Origin: Pseudopithomyces maydicus
Lineage: Eukaryota > Ascomycota > Dothideomycetes > Pleosporales > Didymosphaeriaceae
Length of the DNA: 64,000 nucleotides
NCBI GenBank assembly: GCA_026873275.1
Contig: JANTUC010000022.1
Span: 1-64,000, forward strand
Direction of reading: 5' to 3'
A program made the position numbers and the translations under genes. Shown here one piece after another: positions 1 to 12,302 of this stretch. Positions within the stretch are counted from its first letter, which is position 1, and every line of letters begins with the position of its first letter. The notes under the pieces were generated by a model, which saw nothing but the letters and a program-made list of their open reading frames with translations, did no database searches and was not told the origin of the DNA.

Positions 1-122
1 AACCCTAACCCTAACCCTAACCCTAACCCTAACCCTAACCCTAACCCTAACCCTAACCCTAACCCTAACCCTAACCCTAACCCTAACCCTAACCCTAACC
101 CTAACCCTAACCCTAACCCTAA
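1..122. repeat. Telomere repeat array (CCCTAA)n
   Basis: About 20 perfect tandem copies of the hexamer CCCTAA run from the first base, the C-rich strand reading inward as expected for a left chromosome end (TTAGGG telomere). The array stops abruptly in an A-run and is followed by AT-rich subtelomere. No interstitial copies were seen elsewhere in the window. Confidence 0.98.
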
Positions 123-2040
123 AAAAAGAGAAGAAAACCTTAATTATTTTAAGTTATTAATAGAATCTAGTAGAGTATACTAAGCCGGATAACTCTAATA
201 TAGATAAAGAATACTAAAAGTATAACTTAGAAGTAGAGTATAATATAAATATATAGGGATTACGTGACTAAGGCTCTATAAACCCAATAAAATAGAATCT
301 ATAGAGCCAGGCTCTGTAGCTCTATAACTTTATAAAATATAGAGTTATGGAGCCTATAGAGCCAGTTTATACTTATAAGTATATAATAATAACTATTCAT
401 CTTAGATAGTCCTTATTATTAATCCTTAATTTAATTCTACTATTCCTTACTTCTATAATAAAAATTACTATTAAGTATTTGGCAACGATAACCTTATTAT
501 ATTAATTAATATTTAACCTATATAACTTATACTTACCCGTTCACTCCTCTTAACTTACTATACCCTAAACGTGCACACCCTTAGTCTATAGGACTATAGA
601 GTGTGCCCTATAATATTACTACACTTTAAGAATAATAAAAATTTATCTCTATTTTTCCTATAACACAATTCTTTGCGCTTAAGTTTAAGTAATAAAATCT
701 TTATATAATCTTTAATATAAAGTAGTTTTTTATACAATCTTACTGTAATATAGTTTTTATATAATTTTACTATAATATAGTTTTTTATATAATCTTGCCG
801 TAATATAGTTTTTTATATAATTTTACTATAATATAGTTTTTTGCGTAATCTTACTATAATATAAATTTTTAATATAATTTTCTTATAATACAGTTCTTTG
901 CGTAATTTTTACTATAATATAATTTTTTACGTAATAGGTAGGTTGATTATAATTTTATTATAATATAATAATAAAAATAGGCTACTAATTATAATATAGT
1001 AATAAAAATAGGCTATTAATTTAGTAGTTAAGGTAAGCTTAATTATAAAACTAAACTAAATAGGGAATTTTATAGCTAGATTATACACTAAATTATTAAA
1101 AGAAGGCTATAAACAGCGATTTTAGGCTAAACTATAATAGGGAATAGGGGGTGTAATTATAAACTAAACTAATAAGGGCTTAGTATAATAAATTAACCCC
1201 AGCGCTAGGTAATAAAAGAGTTAAAAATAAGGTATAATCTAGTGCAGAAACCTAATTAAGGCCAGATTAAAGAGGTTTTATAAAAGTAGGTAGGGTAGGA
1301 ATAGGTCGACCACTCTTTTAGTAATAATAGTAATTTAAGGTATACTTTAAGTACTATATATTTTATAATATTTAATAAGTGAACTACTGTACACACGCTA
1401 TACTATTTTAGTATTATATAGGTTTACTACTTTATTGCAGTCGTGTTCTACTTACTAATATTTATAGTCTCTAGTTATTATGCTATAAGCGCTGCCTATA
1501 AGGATATAGTATAGGGATAATAGGAATTTAGGCGTTATCTTATAACCTATAGTAATTTTATATTAGAGAGAATGCCTTCTGCACTTTACTAAAACCTTTA
1601 AATATAAATATAAAGTAATTTATACTAGTTAGTATATTAAAATAGTCTATTCTAAGCTTTATTTTATAAGTATCTATTACCTACACTCCTAGCTCTTTAG
1701 TCTCTTTCTATTAGTCTAAATTTCTATACGTTGATGCAAGGTTCACTATACTAATTAGTATAGAGGTATACTCTTCCCTAAGTACCCTTAAGCTTATTTA
1801 GTAGTATTAGTTAAAGATGGTAAAAATTTATATATATTAATATATGCGCACTGAGTATATAATATTAAGGTTATAGTTAAGCTTAAGAGTGGGAAAACAT
1901 TCTTATACCAATTTAATTAATTATAATAACTATTATTAGCTAATGCCTTTCAACTAGTGCTTAAATGGGGCTTATTGAGTGTTAGACTCTAAAGTAACTT
2001 TAGCGCATTTCTAAGCCCTTAAAGATAATAGTTGGACTAA
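123..2040. other. AT-rich, RIP-like subtelomeric block without genes
   Basis: The stretch is dominated by TATA/TAAT words, with very few CpA/TpG or CpG dinucleotides and stop codons in all frames. This is the look of repeats saturated by C-to-T RIP mutations. No ORF can be supported. It carries a degenerate tandem repeat near 715-945. The original element, perhaps a telomere-linked transposon or helicase, cannot be recognised by eye. Confidence 0.8.
715..945. repeat. Degenerate ~30-40-bp AT-rich tandem repeat
   Basis: At least six imperfect copies follow each other of a unit reading roughly AATATAGTTTTTTATATAAT followed by a CTTACTGT-like tail (variants TTTTACTATA, CTTGCCGTAA, CTTACTATAA). 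Two later copies contain TTTGCGTAAT in place of TTATATAAT. The copies differ mainly by C/T and G/A changes, consistent with RIP acting on a tandem array. Confidence 0.7.
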
Positions 2041-2784
2041 TAATTTCGAGACAAGCGAAGGCGCACAGTATCCAGGAGGCTGAATATTAAATTATGGATT
2101 ACGGCTTCTGCGCTAACGGCAGAAATCCTGAGTCCTATTCATATAATTAATAGGCGCCGCCAACATCCAAATACTAATATATTGCATTATTGGCAGGCAA
2201 GGGTTTCAGAAATTCTCTATGGGGTCATACCGCACTGAAAAGAGCCTAGGCCGAGCCTAATTTGTAACGCTATATTAGCTGCCTTGGTCGCTTGCTGTAT
2301 ATACTCGGCTAGTGTGATTAGGTTCTTATCCGGCACGATAGCAAGACTGATTAATTAGTTATCAGCTAAATCCGACTTATCTGGCTCCACTTTCACCATT
2401 AAACATCTACATCGTGTCGCATCCAGCTGCTATTCATCACGCTCTATTTAGATAAAAGTAAGCTGGTAGTAAATGCGGTCCTCGCCTTTGGGCTCCATCA
2501 GAAAGACGCCGACTTCAGGCAAAAGACGCTTTGGCTGTCTTTCAACAGACCAAATCTAGCGCCTGGTCCGAACAACAGGAAGGTCGCAATTCCTCGCCTG
2601 GGCCGTCAGCACGGCCAGGAATTGCCGAAAACAGTCAGATCCGTGATCGGGGGCGGGTATTGGTATTGCAGGCGGTTAGGCGAGATGACGGGAGTTTACG
2701 CCCGGTCTAAGCCCCATCTCTAATGCCGATAAGGAGCCTGGCACACATAATTTGAAAAGGTACTCTACACCATCTGACGCCAGT
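2041..2784. other. GC-balanced spacer upstream of the first gene
   Basis: Base composition returns abruptly to normal after 2040. No ORF with coding character was found on either strand. It may hold the promoter of the DUF3176 gene and remnants of an older, unrecognised sequence. Confidence 0.4.
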
Positions 2785-4963
2785 ATGGAGGACCAAAGAT
2801 CAACATCGCTATTTTCTACTGCTCGCGAAACGTACACTAGCCTAAAAACTGGCAACACTGGAGTCTGCTCTACGCTCAATCAGAACGACAATGGTAAGAA
2901 CGAAGACTATTCCATCGCGCGAGTCGCTTCGATACGATCGAAGAAGGCGGCGGGGTCGCACTTCGGGTGGTGGTGGGAAGTCTATGCCACGTCGCTCGCT
3001 GTTGCAAGTACCATTGCCGTTATCGCGGTCTTGATCTTCGTCCAGGGAAAACCTCTTGCCGAATGGAAAATGTCGATTCAACCCAATTCCCTGGTAGCCA
3101 TTTTTTCAACCATTGCCAAATCCGCGTTGCTGGTACCGATAGCAGAATGTATCAGTCAGCTGAAATGGACATACTTTGAATCACCGCGAGCGCTCAGCCA
3201 ATTGCAGGTGTTTGACAGTGCGAGCCGAGGACCGTGGGGAGCTCTAGTTTTGCTATGGAAAACAAAAGCTACTGCTTTGCTTGCGTCACTGGGTGCTTTC
3301 ATCACGATATTGCTCCTAGCATTTGAGCCGTTTACGCAGCAGGTGGTGAGGGTGCAAACCAAAACAACATGGACAAATGAGATAAGTGCTTTATCGTATG
3401 CACCAGCGTTCAAAGACTATCGTTATGGCCATGACATATCAGAAAAGGATGTTGATCCCCAGGGTAAGCTTTTTCCATGTGAAGCTGAAGAAGTTTTTCG
3501 TTCTTCAGTATCATAAGAGAAATAACTCAGATCTGCTAGGACGGCTTACATTTACTCTCGCAATGATGGCGGCAATGGCAGGACGACCATCCTTGTATGA
3601 ATCCAATAGAGTTTGTGGAACTTCATCATGCACATATCCGAGCCATGTCTCATTGAGCGCGCAAACAAAGTGCGAGGAAAGGAAAATTCGTACAACAGCC
3701 GATTTCGGTTGTGCCTATTATATTTGGAAAAGTATTATAGAAGTCAACAGCACGCTTGAAGCCCTTGGTGTTTCTGTAGAGGAACAACATAAACGGCGCT
3801 TCATCCACCTTGAAGATTTCAAAGACGCTCTCAGGGATGATGACAATTTGTTCAGGTATGGAATGAACTGTACCATTGAGAGGTTGGATTTTCCCAATCT
3901 CTACATCAACTACGAGTACGAGCCTGCGACAAAAGAGAAGAATTTGACAGGAGAAGGAGCTATGCATTATGTACCTTTCGCAATCTCGAGCCATCTACCC
4001 AGTCGAACAACAATCTTTGGCAATGCCGACGTCTATCAAATGAACTACCATAGTTATTTTGATACAGATGATTTGGAGCCCAGTAACGTTACGGGATCCA
4101 ACTTCTCCTTCTGCACATCCAAACGATACGGGGAAATAGGTTCCGCATTCTACTCTCGTGACAACTTCACACTCGGCACATACACTTGCTTGGACACCGG
4201 TAGAATCCTCTCCGACATCTCAAACCTGGACTCCTTCGGCGAATTCAACGCAACCCTCACTTATTGTGGTATAGCCTTAGCCTCTGCCGAATACATTAAC
4301 ACCAACTTCGAGAGCGAAACTGGCGACAAAATCTCCCCTCCCGAGCAAGGAAACGCAACGGCAGAACTCTCCATCTTCCGACCGCTCCGCCTCATCAAAA
4401 GCGGGACAACGGCTAACAATTTTGAGCACACCGCCAGATCAGACGACCTCCCCGATGAATTCACTATAAGACCATACCCCATGATGTATCTAGCGGACAT
4501 GATTGAAAACACCCTCTACTCCGATAACACGCGGGACTTCCTCTTACAGCGCCACACCACCTCAGGAACATGGTCCGCCGTCATCGAAGACATAGGAAAA
4601 GTGGTAGGAGAGTATATCCGCAGTTCCGGCAATCTTGATGCCCGCAACATGACCGGAATAGCATGGGCGCCGCAAGCGTTTATAAAGGTGGAGTGGGTGT
4701 GGCTTGTTCTGCCGTTGAGCTTGACAGTTCTGTCGGTTGGGTTTTTAATGCTCACGATAATTCAAAGTAGAGACAAGACGTATCTATATAAGACATCCAT
4801 ATTGGCAGTTACATTGCACGGGTTGGAAGGGTGGAGTGCGGAGGAAATGAGGGGTTATGGAGAGAAGGTATCAGAGAAGGATTTGGTAGACATGACGCAA
4901 GGGATAAAGGCTCAAATTATGAGTGAGGATGGGGAAAGTGTAAGGTTTGTGCGGAGGTCATGA
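2785..4963 (+). CDS. DUF3176-family multi-pass membrane protein
   Basis: Two exons, 2785-3463 and 3531-4963, flank a 67-nt GTAAGC...CAG intron, giving about 703 residues. The ATG at 2785 is the first in frame. After a polar N-terminus a WWWEVYATSLAV segment starts the first membrane helix. A second helix with a SALLVPIAE-like core follows, then the QLKWTYF and LQVFDSASRGPWG motifs characteristic of fungal DUF3176 proteins, and a third helix (ATALLASLGAFITILLLAF). The central half is a large loop with many N-glycosylation sequons and cysteines, probably extracytoplasmic. A last helix (WVWLVLPLSLTVLSVGFLML) precedes a short cytoplasmic tail. The family is abundant in ascomycetes and has no known biochemical function. 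This is the gene nearest the telomere. Confidence 0.85.
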
Positions 4964-5154
4964 TGTTAAAGCGTACCTTTCATTTGTAAATTTTCATTTT
5001 CTGCTGCTATTCTCATTTCGTCCATTTTCCATCAATTTTTGAATATGCATCTGGATTTTGTGTAACTTTCTGTACTCACTTATTAATGAGTACATTATCC
5101 AATATTTACTATATAGCTCTATCACCATACATCATCTACGGACGATCAGAAGGC
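4964..5154. other. 3' flank of the DUF3176 gene
   Basis: AT-leaning sequence with T-rich stretches suitable for 3' end formation. No gene is visible. Confidence 0.3.
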
Positions 5155-5389
5155 GTACGCTTGGGGTCTAGAAGCACGACATGAAATCTCAGCTGTCTAC
5201 GTAGCCTTCTATCACTGTTTTATCCTAGCTCTTCCTTTTGGGTTCTGGGGCTGGTGGCAAGCTACACACGCAGGCAATTTACAGAACGCCTCCGTCCCCG
5301 TTACTGTTGCTCTTACAATGCTCTCCTTGTTCTGGGGTACAAATGGGATTCTGACACATGGACGGAAGTTAGGTGGAACCGGGATCTAA
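5155..5389 (+). pseudogene. Fragment encoding a membrane-helix peptide
   Basis: An open stretch ending in TAA at 5387-5389 encodes a peptide with two hydrophobic segments. One contains ILALPFGFWGWWQA and one contains VTVALTMLSLFWGT. It has no convincing start codon and no 5' exon in the neighbourhood, so it looks like the 3' remnant of a lost membrane-protein gene. I do not recognise the family. DUF6594-like C-terminal membrane regions are one possibility. Confidence 0.35.
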
Positions 5390-5433
5390 GCAAGATAGAG
5401 CCAAGCAACGTTGCAGAGGATTAATGAAGTGCC

Positions 5434-5787
5434 TGCCTGTCGACGCTCGAGGGGCATAGCGATGCAATTAACTCCGTAACCTTCTCCCACGACTCAACAC
5501 GGTTCGTGTCGGCGTCGGACGACAAGACAATCAAGACCTGGAACTCAAGCAGCTGTGTATACCTTTCGACGCTCAATGTCAGCTTGAAAACCAACCGCAT
5601 CTCCTTTTATCATACCGATTTGTACCTTCACACTAAGATTGGCGTTGTTAGTCTTAGAGACCTATCAGATGTAACCGTACTCCTAAACAATGAAGAAGTT
5701 CAACAGCCTTACTGTCAAGATATAGTTTTGAGTTCAGACGAATTTAGATTACATATAATTCCAAGCTGCCTATATGGTCGCCCGTAG
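5434..5787 (+). pseudogene. WD40-repeat remnant of an NWD (NACHT-WD40) type gene
   Basis: The reading frame shows a near-complete WD40 blade with the order LEGHSD, VTFSHDS, FVSASDDKTIKTW, followed by the degenerate final repeat and tail (FYHTDLYLHTKIG) typical of HET-E/HNWD-like fungal NLR proteins. It stops at 5785-5787. No NACHT domain, start codon or further WD blades lie upstream; the sequence becomes the unrelated fragment at 5155-5389. It is therefore a truncated relic of a fungal NOD-like receptor gene. Such genes are common in subtelomeres and control non-self recognition. Confidence 0.6.
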
Positions 5788-6260
5788 AATTTCGGCTGTC
5801 ATGCTCAACAGTGTCAGATAATACAATTGACGTTGGGGTTGGATAAGAAGGGTATGGTTGTGCAAAGTTCGGCCTAGTAAGCACGTTCTAGGGCCTTTAA
5901 GGCAGTCTTGCTACAGATGCTCTTAACAGATGCTGATGGCGGGAAGTCTGGTGCGGCAGGGTGTATCGTGAAGTACCGCTGTGGCTGCGTTAGTCCTGTG
6001 GCAAAGATTTAGATAGTGGCGACGGTGCATCTGCAGGGAGGTGGCCGATCATAATTGCCACTGATTTTCATCCCATGTCAGGACAGGTGCGGATCGGCTA
6101 TCACCTTAGCTCATGGTGGCGAAACGTTCCCTTAGTCTACTTCACCATGTTGATAGATCAGCCTAAGCTACCTTTTCTCCATATATTCTCCAGGTACCTT
6201 GCTTCCTTTCGCGTTCTCTGTTTTTTGTTACAGGCCACACATCATTTTTAGACGAGTGAT
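5788..6260. other. Spacer after the WD40 relic
   Basis: Normal-composition DNA with no supportable ORF. Probably more decayed gene sequence. Confidence 0.3.
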
Positions 6261-8787
6261 AAGCCACAGGCAAAAAAGATATAATTGAGTATAGTATTAT
6301 TGCCTACTTTTAACTTCTTAATAGATAGATAGCATTATAGGGATATGTCTTTAGCTCTGTTTTATAAAGACAAGATTTAGATAAAAATAATTTAATTTAT
6401 TATACTGCTGTGAGCAATTCAAAGGAAAAACTGTAATTACCTTATAGAGAGAATTACCACGATTAATAATCCTGTAGTAGTTAGATATAAATATTATTAG
6501 TATATTTACAGCAAAAGTAGAAGGTAATTAGAAAACTATAAATCTATATAATTAAGAATTATGCTGAATTAAAAAGTGCTTTAAGCGTGTTAGTACCTTA
6601 AAAGTAGCACTAAGTACAAAATTATTGTAGTCCAAATAAAGGAAAAAAGCCATTTTTTTTCTTTTTATAGTTCTTGCTTATAATTTACCATAAAGAAGAC
6701 GCATATAATAATTACCGTATCTATATAGAATTATAAGATAAAGAATGTGTGCTTTCCCTATACTATGTACCGTTAAATGCCGTTTTAATACTGTTTAGAA
6801 GTGTGTTTATCTGATAGAGGCAGGTGTATTATACTAAATATAGAAGAGCTATATAATAAAATAGTAAAAGAACCTGTAATACTTATATAATAATAGGAAG
6901 TAATAAAAATTAATAAAAGTATTTTATTATCTGCTGCCTATATCTTAAAGTTATATTTTTTATAGGGAGTTGAGAAGAGGTTTCCCTTAATAAATTTATT
7001 AGAAATAGGTAATTCCAGTCGCTCTGCAATCACTTTAAAACAGTAAATAGTTATTTAGTATATATAGTTAGTAGAAGTGCTATTTAGGTTATATAACCAG
7101 CGAATAATCTTCTAGTAATAACTAGAGAGTACAGCGCTGTCTTTAATATACTAGAGGAATAATAAAGAGCGAGGAGTAGTATAGTAAAAGTTTATATTAA
7201 ATTATATATAGCTGTCTACTACAATCTGCACTTATAAAGAAAACGAGATTATAGCTCTTTTAAAAATAAGTCTATAATAGTTTTTGCTGTCTTAATATAT
7301 GTATCCACTATATACTAAGTAAAGTTAATTAGTGTTATCTTCCCTTCTATATATACTACTAACTCTGTGAAACTGCTTAAGCAGGGACGCATTAATAGAA
7401 TTTTAGTATTATAGAATTAGAGAATTAATAATATATATTTATAAAAAAATGAATCTTATAGTGCTGTTAAGCTATAACAGGGTATTTAGAAGTTAAGATA
7501 ACTTAGTAATTTTATATATTAGTTATTAAGCTATTAGTTGAGTTAGATAATATTTTAGTAAAGTTTATTTAAAAAACGGAATTTTGCTTCAGCGCTGTAA
7601 AGCGACACTATAATATATATAAAATATAGCGATAATATTGCTTTAAAGTATAAGCCTATATTTACCTTTATTATACTAAGGGATAAATATCCTATCCCTA
7701 AACCTATATTACTTATAGAGTGTAAGCTAAAGAACGGGTCACTATATATAATAGGGGAACTGATAGATGCTATACTAGATATTTAAAAATCTTTTATAAT
7801 ATTAGTATCTTTAATTCTTGGTTGCCCAAGAAATAATTATAATAAAGGAATTAAATAGAATTACTCTCTAACTTTATTAAATTAAGCTATTATAATAGTG
7901 AGCTGTCGCTTAAGATTATAAAGACTCTATTATATATAAATAAATACTTTCTATTTTATATTTAAGGCAAAACAATCTTCGTTCCAAATATATAGGCCTA
8001 GAGTAACAGCGAAATAAAGTACTACGCTAATAGTTATTTAAGCGCTATAATATTTAGTTTAACTATCTTATTTATAGCTTATATAATCTACCGGTTCACA
8101 TGCCTATTTAATAGGTGATAGAAAGCTAGTAAACCTATAATTTAAATTTATAGTAAATTAGAGTGCCGCTCTAGTATAGAGGCATTTACTATAAGCCTCT
8201 GGGCCCGGGCTTAGTATATTTTATGGTCTTATTCGTTTGCCTGCCAATTGGCCTTAATAAGTTATAAGTACTTTGCCCCTATTGCAAAGACTAAGTATAA
8301 AAGTTATTTTATAATTAAAATATATATTTTTATTATAGTTACAGTAAGTGAGTTATATAGAGAGAATTATTCTAATTAATTAGAACGCTAGGCTTATAAT
8401 TTTAGAGCTATAAAATTAATAGTATATTTTTCTAAATAAAAGTGGTAATTTATTACTTAGATTTCTATAAGAGAAATCTAAGCTTTATAGAAAAACTATC
8501 TACTTTAAGATTAGGTAATAGAATTAAATAATTAAGTCCTTAAACTTCTCGTGTCTAGACCTCGGATCAGGTTACGTGACTAGATTATATGACTTATTTT
8601 CTCTATTAGAATTGGCTTTTGGATATATCCTTTCCACAAATGCTAATACTAATTACTTTATTAATTTACTTATATAGTTAATACTCTTTTTTAAAGATAA
8701 GTACTCTTGCCTAAGAACTAACTTTAACCTTTAGGACTAGCTACTCTTATAGTCTTAATATACTAATTATAATAGAAATTTTATAAT
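6261..8787. other. AT-rich, RIP-like block separating the subtelomere from the metabolic island
   Basis: About 2.5 kb with extreme AT and TpA content, no ORFs and stop codons in all frames. It resembles a RIP-mutated transposon. The right edge runs directly into the stop codon of the aminotransferase gene at 8788, so the gene has essentially no normal 3' flank. Confidence 0.75.
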
Positions 8788-10132
8788 TTATAAGACTATT
8801 CTATCTATACAATATTCTTGAAGACATAGTAATAGTCGCTTTATACCCTCCTGTAAAGTCTCGTGTGGCACGGCATAGCAGATACGATACCAGCCTGGCT
8901 CATTAAAGTGATAACTTGTTCCTGATGCTAGTACCAACCCATTCCTTTTTAATATCTCCCCGAACCGGCGGTCGGACTCCATGCTTCCACCAGGACATAA
9001 TTGCGCGAATACAAAGATGCCTGCATGGGCTGCGTGGAAACGAATCTGATGTTTTATAAGCGTCAACGTAAGTATAGAGTAAGCCGCTCGTATCTCCATG
9101 ACATTTTCGCGTTCCATTACGTGCATATTCTTAGGAACAAGAACATAGTTAACGGCATAGTGTGCCGCAATGTTGGAGACTTGCTGGTGACACGTGAGTG
9201 CCGCGCTTAGTCGTAAAGCTTCATTGTATTGTGTGACCAAACACCCCTACTCGTGTCAGTGAAACTGAGAATCAGAGTTACTATTCAGGTTCAATACCAG
9301 TCTTACGCCACTGCATCCAAAATCTTTGCTCAAGCTGTATATGACATGTGTTCTCTCCTTAGCTTTCGCGAATGAAAGAATGGACTGGAACTTATCTCCC
9401 TCTATACTATCCTCGTACGTTGCGTGCTGAGACAGTGCATATACCTCGTCTGATATGTAATGTAAATTGTATCTCTCACAGAAGTCCAGTAGCGCTTCCA
9501 GTGTGTTCCTTGGATAATATATCCCGAGTGGGTTTTGTGGGTTGCACACCAGCACCGCCTTGACCCTTGACCCAATCGCTCTCCTCGCCTCTTCGTAGTA
9601 TTCTACACTTTGAACATCGAAGCATTTTTCGAGAGGTATATGCACTGGAATCAATCGCACTGGCACTTTGGTTCCGAGCGAGATGTCAAACCCGGACCAA
9701 TATGGCGCCATAACCAGTATCGCGTCCCCGGGGTCGCAAATCTGCTCTACCAATGCTTCCAGCGCGTAGCTTCCTCCTGCTGCAAGAACTAAGTGGTTCT
9801 CGGAAACTTCTGTAATGGGCTGAAAATATGCATTGAAGAGAGATGCGAGTGCCTGACGAGCCGCAGAGGGACCACCAATACCAGGCGAGTAGTTGAGGAA
9901 CTTTTGCGTGTTACATTCCTGTGTTTGAGGCGATGTCAAAAGTACATACCGCACCCATCATCAAGTCTGGGGAGCCTCGCTCACGATCCCGTATACGCGA
10001 CTGCATGAAATGGTTTTCTGCTGTGCTGAGATCGAGTGTACGAGTGGACGGTAATAGCGTTGAAGCATGTTGCGCGAGGAGGGATGGGATTATGTTTAAT
10101 AATCTATTAGAGCACGTTTTGGAGACTATCAT
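8788..10132 (-). CDS. ACC-synthase-like PLP enzyme (ETP-type C-S lyase/aminotransferase, SirI/GliI-like)
   Basis: Three exons on the minus strand (10132-9950, 9900-9298, 9246-8788) with 49- and 51-nt introns encode about 414 residues, a full length for fold-type I class I/II aminotransferases. Visible motifs are the N-terminal LSTAEN, NYSPGIGG near the substrate site, AAGGSYALEAL for the phosphate cup, CNPQNPLG, ISDEVYAL with the PLP-ring aspartate, YSLSKD with the Schiff-base lysine at about residue 253, and GVRLG. In ETP clusters the homologue (GliI/SirI) cleaves C-S bonds of the bis-cysteine adduct to give the dithiol. That role is inferred here from the DMATS, dipeptidase and GliK-like neighbours; a generic ACC-synthase-like aminotransferase is the alternative. 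The reading frame is intact. It is divergently transcribed from the DMATS gene across 274 bp. Confidence 0.85.
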
Positions 10133-10406
10133 GTCGGAGAATGATAAACAGATTCTTCCTATGTGGTGGATTGATTTACCCGAAGAGAGTGGTTGTCACT
10201 ATTTATGTTTCATGCGATGGGCGGCAAAAGTGTTGCTTCGTTGATGGTCACGGAAGGGCGCCAGAGCTGTAACTACACTAGCGCATGCCGTTAGCGGGAT
10301 TCGGCGACTATTGCCAGTGAATTCAGAATATCCTAAGCGTTATCGAATCCACTTGCCAAACAAAGAATACGAAATTTCTGGAGCAGTAAGCGACCGTGAA
10401 GAAGAA
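10133..10406. promoter_or_regulatory. Divergent promoter between C-S lyase and DMATS genes
   Basis: This 274-bp spacer lies between two start codons facing away from each other, so it must carry both promoters. Shared promoters are usual in co-regulated fungal metabolic clusters. I could not identify a specific binding site for a GliZ/SirZ-type regulator. Confidence 0.5.
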
Positions 10407-11847
10407 ATGGATATTCCTCAAAGTATAACACAAATACAACATCACGAGCGACGGCCCCGGACCCTGCTCCTCACATCGCTGGGGACGGAAGAGGCAGGGT
10501 CAACGGAGGAGGTAAGTTTGGGAAGATTGTCATTGATAATTCTGCGAGACTAATAGCTTGTGAACAACTTAGGAAATGACACATGGATATGCTCCTAACG
10601 CTACTAAATGGACGCATGCGATCACTAGACCCCTCAGAAGGATGCTAGAACACGCAGGCTACAGCGAAACATCGGTGAGCGCGCAACTGAAATTCTTCTC
10701 AAATTTCGTGGCACCAGCCTTAGGGCCTTGTCTAGATGAGCGTGGCGATGAACCTTCATGGGAAAGCTTCATGACGGATAGTCACACGCCAATCGAATTG
10801 AGTTGGAGCTGGGGGGCATCTGCAAAGCTCCCGCAAGTACGATATTCAATAGACCCCATCCCGGAGTTATTTTCAAAAGAAGATGGCCAATCAAACATTG
10901 AAGCAACCAGGGCGTTCTTAGAAAAGTCTGCTCCCTGTATTTCCGGCTCAAAGACCGATTTGTACGACTACATGCTGAGCAAGCTCTGTGTCGACTCGCA
11001 GAATACAGCCTCGAAGAATTCTACCGATATTGAAGCCATCCCCCGCTCTCAACAATTTCTGGCTTTCGACTTGAAGGAACAGGAGGTTGTATTGAAGGCG
11101 TATTTCCTGCCACAACGCCGAGTAGCCCAATCAGGGTTGCCTTCACTGGATTTAATCGAATCTGCTATGCAACAAATGCCATGCTTCACTTCGGAATTCG
11201 AAACGACATGGAATGTCATGCTTGACTATTTGCGTCACGATAGCGTGGTGGACTTCGAAACCGAGATCGTAGCGATCGATTGCGCGGAAGCGCGTAACCC
11301 TAGAATCAAGATCTATTTTCGTACCCGAAACACGTCACTATCAAGTATTTTAGATGTTATGACCCTTGGGGGAGACTACCTGCCCTTTCACCTCAGAACG
11401 AACGGTCTTTGAGAGAGCTGTGGGTGTCAGTCCTCAGCTTGAGATCTGACGAGGAAACATTACGCAGAGTTACCCACAGAACTGCGGGCATATTGTACTA
11501 CATGGAATTCCGGTCAGGTACCTCATTACCCAAGCCAAAATTGTACATTCCAGTTCGACACTATGGGATTAATGACTACCGCATTGCACATGGTCTATCA
11601 CTGTTCCTGGAGAAACGTGGGAAGGGTTTTGCAAACGATACTACATATCTGCAGGGTATTCAACGTCTTTAGTAAGCAACAGCTGTCAAAGTCTTCCGTA
11701 GACCCAATCACTAACGCAAAACAAAGCTCTCTGAGCGAACCAAAATCCAACATCGGTCTTCATACTTATGTCTCGGTGGCATTGGAAGAGGATGGACTTA
11801 GCGTCAACTCCTACATTGACCCAGAAATAGGGTTTAGATATCTTTGA
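10407..11847 (+). CDS. DMATS-type aromatic prenyltransferase (SirD-like), reading frame broken twice
   Basis: Exon 1 is 10407-10511 and a 61-nt GTAAGT...TAG intron follows, with coding resuming at 10573. The sequence has the DMATS (ABBA-fold) order: N-terminal helices ending in the LEHAGYSE region, the IELSWSW segment with the substrate-binding glutamate, KAYFLP, RIKIYFRT and MTLGG strands, HRTAGILYYMEF, LYIPVRHYGINDYRIA and a terminal GLHTYVSVA strand. SirD homologues prenylate tyrosine as the first step to sirodesmin-type toxins, and other DMATS act on tryptophan, so the substrate is not certain. The frame shifts by the equivalent of one missing base near 11355-11395, beside a run of five G, and again by +1 (or -2) near 11645-11675. 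The first may be an assembly error. Two breaks in one gene, next to a nonsense-bearing methyltransferase, also allow a true pseudogene. Confidence 0.8.
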
Positions 11848-12302
11848 GGCTTTGAAATACAGTGTTGATGATTGGAAACCAATTCCAAGATGGATGGTTA
11901 ATTGGAATACATTTATCAGTAGAGTCACTACGTCGGGCTCGTCTAAATGGCGTTCGGTAGCCCCAGCGTTGTGCTATGGTACCAGAAACTATAGAAGCAG
12001 ACATGTAGACACGATGAAGTGTTTTCTACTCATCGCAATGACGCGATACATAAGCAACTCAACTTGGTCTTGATAGAATGAAAATTTACTTTCTGCAACT
12101 GCTTTCGTAGGCGGTGCTGTCGTGCAGCTCACCCAATCAGCATGTTACGCTAATAGAATCCCGAGTACGCAGTTTAGGTGCCGAGGCGCCCGCCCTACAG
12201 GAAATAGACCTTTCATATCTTGGGATCCATCGGAACGCCAATCACTACTCCCAACGATTCAGACATAAGTTAGCATCTTGTGTGCTGCGATCATATCGTG
12301 AC
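11848..12302 (+). other. Spacer between DMATS and P450 genes with an unassigned ORF
   Basis: An open frame of about 73 codons (11852-12073) has no recognisable motif. The rest should contain the DMATS 3' end and the P450 promoter. I see no additional gene. Confidence 0.3.

Noticed and set aside
1..122. CRISPR-like direct repeats
   Set aside because: The repeats are contiguous hexamers without spacers: a telomere.
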